Source of the DNA: Halomonas piscis
GTDB taxonomy: Bacteria; Pseudomonadota; Gammaproteobacteria; Pseudomonadales; Halomonadaceae
Assembly (NCBI RefSeq): GCF_031886125.1
Contig: NZ_CP119391.1
Span: 992,001-1,056,000 of the forward strand
Direction: 5' to 3'
Length of the DNA: 64,000 nt
The position numbers and the translations under genes are program-made. A model generated the notes under the pieces. That model was given only the letters and a program-made list of their open reading frames with translations. It did not search any database and was not told the origin of the DNA. This document shows, piece by piece, positions 58,114 to 64,000 of the stretch (positions within the stretch are counted from its first letter, which is position 1; every line of letters begins with the position of its first letter).

Positions 58114-58953
58114 TTAGCCGGTGACAATGGCCGTTGATCCCGCGCCAGCGGTGGCGGGATGGTGATAAATAACGTGCCGTCCCGGGCGAGCAAACCCCAC
58201 CAGCGTCAGCCCTGCTTCCCGTGCAAGTTCAACGGCCAGCGTGGTAGCTGCCGAGACGGCGACCAGAGCGCCGATGCCGGCGCTGGCGCTTTTGTGAACC
58301 ATTTCATAGCTGGCCCGGCTTGATACCAGTACGAAGCCATCTTCGTTCCTGCTATGCGCGGACAGGGCGCCAATCAGCTTGTCCAGAGCGTTGTGACGTC
58401 CGACGTCTTCGCGTACCAAGCGAATATGGCCGCTGGCGTCACACCAGGCGGCGCCGTGGCTGGCGCCGGTGGCCGCCTGCAAGGGCTGGTGGTCGGCAAG
58501 GGCCATCAGCGCGTGCTGGATCGCGCTATCGCTTAGCGGCGGCGCCTGTACCCGGGCAATAGGCTGAATTGCCTGCTCCAGCGACTCGGTGCCGCACAGG
58601 CCACAGCCTGTGCGGCCAGCGAGGCTCCGGCGGCGCTGCTTGAGCTCCATCAGCCGCTGTGTGGCAATCTCCAGATGCACGGCAAGGCCCAGCGCTTCCT
58701 CGTGGACCCTCAGGTCATAGCATTCGTGGGGGTGCGCCAGGATTCCTTCCGAAAGGCTAAACCCCAGCGCAAAGTCGGCCAAATCGGCCGGGCTTGCCAT
58801 CATTACCGCGTGGGAGATGCCGTTATAGACCAGCGCTACCGGGATCTCCGCCGCCAAGGTATCTTCAACCCGAGTGCCACCCCAGTTTGCTGTGCCGAGG
58901 CGCACATCGACGCTGTGATGCCGGGTCGGCAAACCGATCTCGCCGCGTTTCAA
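58114..58953 (-). CDS. fdhD: Formate dehydrogenase accessory sulfurtransferase
   Basis: A 279-residue FdhD (FdsC) protein that transfers sulfur to the molybdenum cofactor before insertion in the formate dehydrogenase. The Cys pair is in the conserved TGCGLCGTE segment near residue 117. Other blocks are FALGFSLSEGIL near 62, REDVGRHNALDKLIGAL near 184 and VSSRASYEMVHKSASAGIG near 206. The start is TTG at 58953, which overlaps the fdsA stop codon, so it relies on coupling. Confidence 0.93.
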   Translation of the reverse strand: MKRGEIGLPTRHHSVDVRLGTANWGGTRVEDTLAAEIPVALVYNGISHAVMMASPADLADFALGFSLSEGILAHPHECYDLRVHEEALGLAVHLEIATQRLMELKQRRRSLAGRTGCGLCGTESLEQAIQPIARVQAPPLSDSAIQHALMALADHQPLQAATGASHGAAWCDASGHIRLVREDVGRHNALDKLIGALSAHSRNEDGFVLVSSRASYEMVHKSASAGIGALVAVSAATTLAVELAREAGLTLVGFARPGRHVIYHHPATAGAGSTAIVTG

Positions 58954-61826
58954 GGCGCGGCCGCCCCTGCGGGCCGATCGGACCTGGCCGTGGCCAGATG
59001 CTTTTGCTGCCGGCGGTCGAAGTCTTTGAAACGCTCCTGCCAGGCTGAAGGGCGGCTGACTTTTTCCACCTGGACTGCGGTAACCTTGTATTCGGGGCAG
59101 TTGGTCGCCCAGTCAGAACTATCGGTAGTAATCACGTTCGCCCCGCTGTCCGGATGGTGGAAGGTGGTGTAAACCACGCCTGGCTGCATGCGCTCGCTGA
59201 GTCTGGCGCGGAGCACCGTATGGCCGGCTCGGCTGGTGATACCCAGCCAGTCGCCGTCCTTGATGCCGCGCACTTCGGCATCAGAGGGGTGCAGGTCCAG
59301 GATGTCTTCGTCATGCCATACCTGGTTGTTCGTCCTTCGTGTTTGGGCGCCGACGTTGTACTGGCTGAGGATGCGGCCGGTAGTCAGCAGCAGCGGGAAG
59401 CGGCGGCTGGCGCGCTCTTCGGTTGCCATATATTCGGTGATGGTGAAGCGACCCCGGCCGATGGGAAAATCGACCTCGTGCATGGTGGGCATGCCCAGTG
59501 GGTACTCGGCGTTACAGGGCCACTGTAGGCTGCCTTGCTCATCCAGCTTGGCGTAGCTCACGCCGGCAAAGCTCGGCGTGAGCCGGGCAATTTCATCCAT
59601 GATCTCGGAGGGGTGGGCGTAGTCCATGGGATAACCCATGGCGTGAGACAGCTCGAGAGTGACCTCCCAGTCGGCCTTGCCGCCAAGCGGTTCCATAACC
59701 TTGCGTACCCGGTTGATGCGCCTCTCCGCGTTGGTGAAGGTGCCGTCCTTTTCCAGAAAGCTGGAACCTGGCAGCAGGACATGGGCATATTTGGCGGTTT
59801 CGTTGAGAAAGATATCCTGAACGATCAGGCAGTCTAGGGAGCTAAGTGCCCTCTCTACGTGCTGAGTATTGGGGTCCGACTGAGCAATATCCTCGCCCTG
59901 GACGTAGAGCGCCTTGAAGCTTCCGTCAATGGCGGCATCGAACATGTTGGGAATGCGCAGCCCGGGCTCGTCATCAATCGGTGTGCCCCACTCGGCTTCA
60001 AAGCGCTCGCGCGCCGTCGTGTCGGCTACGTGCTGGTAGCCGGGCAGCTCGTGGGGAAAAGATCCCATGTCGCAGGATCCCTGGACGTTGTTCTGGCCGC
60101 GTAGCGGGTTGACGCCCACGCCTTCACGGCCGAGGTTGCCGGTGGCCATGGCCAGGTTGGCAATACCCATCACCATGGTCGAGCCCTGGCTGTGCTCGGT
60201 GACGCCCAGGCCGTAGTAGATCGCACCGTTGCCGGCATTGGCATAAGTGCGTGCAGCATGTCGTACGTCGACGGCCGGCACGCCGGTAATGTCCGCGGTG
60301 GCTTCGGGGCTGTGGCGCGTATCGGCGATAAACTGACGCCAGGCTTGGTAGGCCGGGGTATCGCAGCGTGCGGCGATGAAGTCGTGATCCCCCAGGCCTT
60401 CATCGACTACTACGTGGGCCAGGGCGTTAACCAGTGCCACGTTTGTACCGGGGCGCAGCGGCAGGTGCTGACCGTCTTTCAGGTGCGGGGTGTTAAGCAG
60501 GTCAATGCGCCGCGGGTCGGCGACAATCAGCCTGGCTCCCTCGCGCAGCCGGCGACGCATCAGCGAGCCGAAGACCGGGTGAGCATCAGTAGGATTGGCG
60601 CCGATGACGATGATGGCGTCGGCCTTCATCACCGAATCAAAGGTCTGGGTGCCGGCGGATTCGCCTAGTGTTGTCTTGAGTCCGTAACCGGTGGGGGAGT
60701 GGCAGACTCGGGCGCAGGTATCGGTATTGTTGTTGCCGAAGGTAGCGCGCACCAGTTTCTGTACCAGATAGGTTTCCTCGTTAGTACAGCGCGACGAAGT
60801 AATACCGCCGATGCTCTCGCGGCCATATTGGGCCTGGGTAGCCTTGAGCCGCTCGGCGGCAAAGCCGATGGCTTCCTCCCAGCTGACTTCGCGCCAGGGC
60901 TGGTCAATGCTGTCGCGGATCATCGGCGTGGTGATGCGGTCCGGGTGAGTCGCGTAGCCAAACGCAAAGCGGCCCTTGACGCAGGAATGGCCATGGTTGG
61001 CGTCGCCTCCCTTGTAGGGCACCATCCGCACCACCTTGTCGCCTTTCATCTGCGCTTCGAAGGAGCAGCCCACGCCGCAGTAGGCGCAGGTGGTGATAAC
61101 GCTGTGTTCGGGCTGGCCCTGTTCGATCACGCTTTTTTCCATCAGCGTTGAAGTGGGGCAGGCCTGTACGCAAGCGCCGCAGGAGACGCAGTCGGAGTCC
61201 ATGAAGGCATCGTCTTGGCCGGCCGTGATGCGTGAGTCAAAGCCTCTACCATCAATAGTCAGCGCAAAGGTGCCCTGAATTTCGTCGCAGGCGCGCACGC
61301 AGCGCGAGCAGAGAATGCAGCGGCTGGGATCAAAGCTGAAATAGGGGTTGGAATGGTCCTGCTCGGCGGAGATGTGGTTTTCGCCGTCGAAGCCGTAACG
61401 AACCTCGCGCAGGCCCACTGCGCCGGCCATGTCCTGAAGCTCACAGTCGCCGTTGGCCGGGCAGGTCAGACAGTCCAGCGGGTGATCGGAGATATAGAGT
61501 TCCATGACGTTGCGACGCAGCCGGGCGAGCCGCTCGTTCTGGGTGGTAACCCGCATGCCGGCAGTTACAGTGGTGGTACACGCCGCTGGCGTGCCGCGCT
61601 TGCCCTCGACCTGAACGGCGCATAGCCGGCAAGAACCGAAGGGCTCCAGGCTATCGCTGGCGCAAAGTTTGGGGATGTTGATATCGGCCAGCGCTGCGGC
61701 GCGCAGCACCGACGTACCCTCGGGTACCGTAATTGCAACACCGTCGATCTCGAGGTCCACGGGTGGGCCATCTTGAGCCGGCGTACCCAGGTCCCTGGTT
61801 TGCTGAGGATCAAACTGCTGAATCAT
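58950..61826 (-). CDS. fdsA: NAD-linked formate dehydrogenase alpha subunit
   Basis: A 958-residue molybdoprotein that oxidises formate to CO2. The N-terminus binds a [2Fe-2S] cluster (CASDSLEPFGSCRLCAVQ ... PAACTT, residues 55-83), followed by HPLDCLTCPANGDCELQ and two ferredoxin-like sets (CILCSRCVRACDE, CVSCGACVQACP). The catalytic part starts with TTCAYCGVGCSFEAQM, a [4Fe-4S] site near 263. The Mo ligand is Cys in NTDTCARVCHSPTGYGL, not selenocysteine, and His and Arg of the formate site follow. The C-terminal molybdopterin-binding domain is complete. It overlaps fdsB by 4 bases. Confidence 0.96.
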   Translation of the reverse strand: MIQQFDPQQTRDLGTPAQDGPPVDLEIDGVAITVPEGTSVLRAAALADINIPKLCASDSLEPFGSCRLCAVQVEGKRGTPAACTTTVTAGMRVTTQNERLARLRRNVMELYISDHPLDCLTCPANGDCELQDMAGAVGLREVRYGFDGENHISAEQDHSNPYFSFDPSRCILCSRCVRACDEIQGTFALTIDGRGFDSRITAGQDDAFMDSDCVSCGACVQACPTSTLMEKSVIEQGQPEHSVITTCAYCGVGCSFEAQMKGDKVVRMVPYKGGDANHGHSCVKGRFAFGYATHPDRITTPMIRDSIDQPWREVSWEEAIGFAAERLKATQAQYGRESIGGITSSRCTNEETYLVQKLVRATFGNNNTDTCARVCHSPTGYGLKTTLGESAGTQTFDSVMKADAIIVIGANPTDAHPVFGSLMRRRLREGARLIVADPRRIDLLNTPHLKDGQHLPLRPGTNVALVNALAHVVVDEGLGDHDFIAARCDTPAYQAWRQFIADTRHSPEATADITGVPAVDVRHAARTYANAGNGAIYYGLGVTEHSQGSTMVMGIANLAMATGNLGREGVGVNPLRGQNNVQGSCDMGSFPHELPGYQHVADTTARERFEAEWGTPIDDEPGLRIPNMFDAAIDGSFKALYVQGEDIAQSDPNTQHVERALSSLDCLIVQDIFLNETAKYAHVLLPGSSFLEKDGTFTNAERRINRVRKVMEPLGGKADWEVTLELSHAMGYPMDYAHPSEIMDEIARLTPSFAGVSYAKLDEQGSLQWPCNAEYPLGMPTMHEVDFPIGRGRFTITEYMATEERASRRFPLLLTTGRILSQYNVGAQTRRTNNQVWHDEDILDLHPSDAEVRGIKDGDWLGITSRAGHTVLRARLSERMQPGVVYTTFHHPDSGANVITTDSSDWATNCPEYKVTAVQVEKVSRPSAWQERFKDFDRRQQKHLATARSDRPAGAAAP

Positions 61827-63379
61827 GCTTGTTCTCCTTCCGCCTGGCGCAGAAAGTCGTCGGGGAAGTGGGTGAGCGCACTTTGTACCGGATAGGGCGT
61901 CATGCCGCCCATGGCACACAGCGAGCCGTCTTCCATGGTTTCGCAGAGTTCGCTGAGCAGTGCCAGATTGCTGTCGCGGTTGTCGTTGCGGCGGATGCGG
62001 TCAATAACTTCGACGCCGCGGGCCGAGCCTATACGACAAGGCGTACACTTGCCGCAGGACTCGATGCGGCAGAACTCCATGGAAAAGCGCGCCTGCTCGG
62101 CCATGTCGACGCTGTCATCGAACATAACTATGCCGCCGTGGCCGACTACGGCGTCATCAGCGGCGAAGGTTTCGTAGTCCAGTGGCAGATCCCACTGGCT
62201 TTCGGGAAGATAGGCGCCGAGGGGGCCACCAACCTGGACGGCGCGTAGCGGCCGGCCGCTTAGGGTACCGCCGCCATAATTTTCCATTAGTTCGCGCAGA
62301 GTGGTGCCAAACGCCAGCTCTACCAGGCCGCCGTATTTGACGTTGCCCGCCAGTTGTAGTGCCAGAGTGCCCCGGGAACGGCCCATGCCGTAGTGGGCGT
62401 ACGCCCTGGCTCCTGACGCGATTATGTAAGGCACGGCGGCCAGTGTCAGCACGTTGTTGACCACGGTGGGCCGACCAAAGAAGCCTTCGATAGCGGGAAG
62501 AGGCGGCTTGAAGCGCACCTGCCCGCGCTTGCCCTCAAGGCTTTCCAGTAGTGAAGTTTCTTCGCCGCAGATATAGGCGCCGGCGCCGAGCCGTATTTCA
62601 AGATGAAAGGTGTGCCCGCTGTCGCCAATATTGTCGCCCAGGTAGCCGGCTGCCTCGGCGCGGGCGATGGCCGCCTCGAGAATTCGGTGGGCGAGGGGGT
62701 ACTCGGAACGCAGGTAGATATAGCCCTGGGTGGCGCCGACGGCGAGACCGGCAATAGCCATGCCTTCAATCAGCAGGTAAGGGTCACACTCCATCACCAG
62801 GCGATCGGCAAAAGTGCCCGAGTCGCCTTCGTCGGCGTTGCAGACGATATATTTCTGCTCGGCCGGCGCGTCGAGCACAGTTTGCCACTTGATGCCAGTG
62901 GGAAAGGCAGCGCCGCCACGGCCGCGAAGGCCGGAATCCTTGACCTCGTCGACCAGATGCTGCGGCGACTCTGCCAAGGCTTTGTCCAGGCCCCGGAAGC
63001 CGTCATGGGCCCGGTAGTCGTCAAGGGAGAGCGGATCTGTCACGCCGATACGAGCAAAAGTCAGACGCTGCTGGCGGGCAAGCCAGGGAATGGCGTCGGT
63101 GCGCCCCTGAGACAGGGGGTGTTCTGTTCGACCTTCCAGCAGGCCAGCGTCAAGAAGCGATGGCACATCTGCCGAAGTCACCGGGCCGTAGGCCATGCGT
63201 CCCTGGGACGTTTCTATTTCCACCAGCGGTTCCAGCCAGGCCATGCCGCGGGAGCCGTTGCGTATCAGCGTAACCTCCAATCCGCGCTCGGCCGCTTCGT
63301 ATTCGAGCCGTTGCGCTACGCTATCGGCGCCCAGCGATAGTGCAGTGGTGTCGCGGGGAATAAAAATACGCGCGCTCAT
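61823..63379 (-). CDS. fdsB: NAD-linked formate dehydrogenase beta subunit
   Basis: A 518-residue diaphorase subunit, homologous to NuoF with an N-terminal thioredoxin-like extension. RGRGGAAFPTGIKWQ and CNADEGDSGTFADR bind FMN and NADH near residues 155-185, GAGAYICGEETSLLESLEGKRG follows near 268, and ESCGKCTPCRIGSARG near 443 binds [4Fe-4S]. It passes electrons from FdsA to NAD+. ATG 63379 overlaps the fdsG stop (TGATG); an in-frame GTG one codon earlier is also possible. Confidence 0.95.
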   Translation of the reverse strand: MSARIFIPRDTTALSLGADSVAQRLEYEAAERGLEVTLIRNGSRGMAWLEPLVEIETSQGRMAYGPVTSADVPSLLDAGLLEGRTEHPLSQGRTDAIPWLARQQRLTFARIGVTDPLSLDDYRAHDGFRGLDKALAESPQHLVDEVKDSGLRGRGGAAFPTGIKWQTVLDAPAEQKYIVCNADEGDSGTFADRLVMECDPYLLIEGMAIAGLAVGATQGYIYLRSEYPLAHRILEAAIARAEAAGYLGDNIGDSGHTFHLEIRLGAGAYICGEETSLLESLEGKRGQVRFKPPLPAIEGFFGRPTVVNNVLTLAAVPYIIASGARAYAHYGMGRSRGTLALQLAGNVKYGGLVELAFGTTLRELMENYGGGTLSGRPLRAVQVGGPLGAYLPESQWDLPLDYETFAADDAVVGHGGIVMFDDSVDMAEQARFSMEFCRIESCGKCTPCRIGSARGVEVIDRIRRNDNRDSNLALLSELCETMEDGSLCAMGGMTPYPVQSALTHFPDDFLRQAEGEQA

Positions 63380-63870
63380 CACATAATCTCCAACGGCTGG
63401 GTACGCAGTTCATCGACCAGGGCATCAAAAGACTCGGGCGTGACTCGGCCGTGCACGCTGTCATCAAGGCGTAGTGAGGGGCCGCAAGCACAGTTGCCCA
63501 AACAGTAGACTGCCTCCAGGGTGATTTCCCCGTCGGCTGTGGTCTGATGGTAGTCCACCCCCAAGCGCGCTTTGGCGTGTGCCTCAAGAGCGCGGCTTCC
63601 CACCGCCTGGCATGCTTCGGCACGGCAAACCTGCAGTACGTGGTTGCCTGGAGGAGCGGCTCGAAAGTGGTGGTAAAAGCTGATCACGCCGTGCACTTCG
63701 GCACGCGTTTGGCTCAAGCCGGCGGCGATGATCGGCACTGCCTCTTGGGGTATAAAACCGAATCGATCCTGAATGGCGTGAAGAATTGGCAGCAAAGCGC
63801 CGGGCTTGTGCTTCAGGGCGTCGGTTTCTGCCTGAATCAGCGATGGCGTCCATTCAGGATAAGCGCTCAT
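63379..63870 (-). CDS. fdsG: NAD-linked formate dehydrogenase gamma subunit
   Basis: A 163-residue NuoE-like protein, the first gene of the fdsG-B-A-C-D operon. It binds one [2Fe-2S] cluster through Cys in [11 protein letters not shown] near residue 84 and [13 protein letters not shown] near 120. [17 protein letters not shown] and [12 protein letters not shown] are the family N-terminal blocks. ATG at 63870 has an AGGTGAT site; a GTG three codons earlier is in frame. Confidence 0.94.
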   Translation of the reverse strand: MSAYPEWTPSLIQAETDALKHKPGALLPILHAIQDRFGFIPQEAVPIIAAGLSQTRAEVHGVISFYHHFRAAPPGNHVLQVCRAEACQAVGSRALEAHAKARLGVDYHQTTADGEITLEAVYCLGNCACGPSLRLDDSVHGRVTPESFDALVDELRTQPLEIM

Positions 63871-64000
63871 GAATATCACCTGGATCGTTATTTATTAAAT
63901 AAGTATTTAGCTACATATTATGAGATATGCGTGCATCACAGCTCCAGTAAAGCTAGCATCGACATCAAAAAGGCAAAATATGAAAATTTATTCACATGAA
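63871..64000. promoter_or_regulatory. Promoter region of the fds operon and possible start of a divergent gene
   Basis: This AT-rich stretch is unlike the rest of the window in composition and must hold the fds promoter. Short palindromes such as TTATTTATTAAATAA at about 63889-63903 may be regulator sites. An ATG at 63980 begins a plus-strand frame (MKIYSHE) that runs off the edge. A divergent LysR regulator is common upstream of fds operons, but seven codons are not enough to claim it. Confidence 0.4.

Noticed and set aside
60680..60715. Selenocysteine codon in formate dehydrogenase
   Set aside because: The Mo-ligand position in TDTCARVCHSPT reads as Cys codons and the frame has no internal TGA.

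Overview
The window is 64 kb of a GC-rich gammaproteobacterial chromosome. Gene content points to a Halomonas-type member of the Halomonadaceae: Fds-type formate dehydrogenase, an aru/ast arginine succinyltransferase operon, FabV, many Na+/metal transporters and TPP riboswitches of the gammaproteobacterial kind. This assignment rests on gene content and codon style only; no rRNA or other marker gene is present. I saw no tRNA, rRNA, CRISPR array or prophage.

Layout. 1-6.2 kb: the 3' end of a heavy-metal P-type ATPase, a methyltransferase, an MFS transporter, a guanine-deaminase-like enzyme, an acyl-CoA dehydrogenase and an RtcB-type RNA ligase. 6.4-10.7 kb: a purine catabolic pair, 8-oxoguanine deaminase and an NCS2 nucleobase permease; the permease is split by a 1.4 kb IS4-family element with a clean 12-bp target duplication. 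10.7-16.3 kb: MgtC, then an insertion-sequence cluster (an IS5-family fragment, two 855-bp IS5-family copies in direct orientation around a di-haem cytochrome c peroxidase, and an IS200/IS605-type tnpB whose 5' end was replaced by the second IS5 copy). 16.3-20.1 kb: a YfaZ-like outer-membrane protein, then a CstA-family transporter, a small Cys-Cys-terminal protein and an ArsA-family ATPase. 20.1-28.9 kb: a pyruvate-oxidase-like ThDP enzyme with an FMN glutamate-synthase-like protein, a YeiH exporter with a divergent LysR regulator, a phospholipid enzyme pair (CDP-alcohol transferase, PgpA), MsrA and a cold-shock protein. 29-39.5 kb: mostly housekeeping genes (esterase, YihY, PhoH, CDF transporter, YbaK, DbpA, an ABC exporter, YebC) and a RIO-type kinase gene carrying one in-frame amber codon.

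39.6-45.1 kb is the most unusual regulatory region. Two convergent units are each headed by a TPP riboswitch: an SDR plus flavin monooxygenase operon on the plus strand, and a sodium:solute symporter on the minus strand. Between them lies an IS110-family (IS1111-type) element inserted in a dispersed palindromic repeat, with a long 3' non-coding end that could carry a bridge RNA. 45.2-49.7 kb: catalase, LysE exporter, FabV and small proteins. 49.7-57.9 kb: an AraC/GlxA-type regulator followed by aruC-aruF-aruG-aruD-aruB, ending in a TRIC-type channel gene where aruE might be expected. 57.9-63.9 kb, minus strand: fdsG-fdsB-fdsA-fdhD(fdsC)-fdsD, a tightly overlapped operon for soluble NAD+-linked formate dehydrogenase.

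The strongest leads are the TPP-riboswitch-controlled oxidoreductase pair, the CstA / Cys-Cys protein / ArsA-ATPase cluster, the amber codon in the RIO kinase, the tnpB chimera with a retained omega-RNA-like end, and the IS110 bridge-RNA candidate with its REP-like target.
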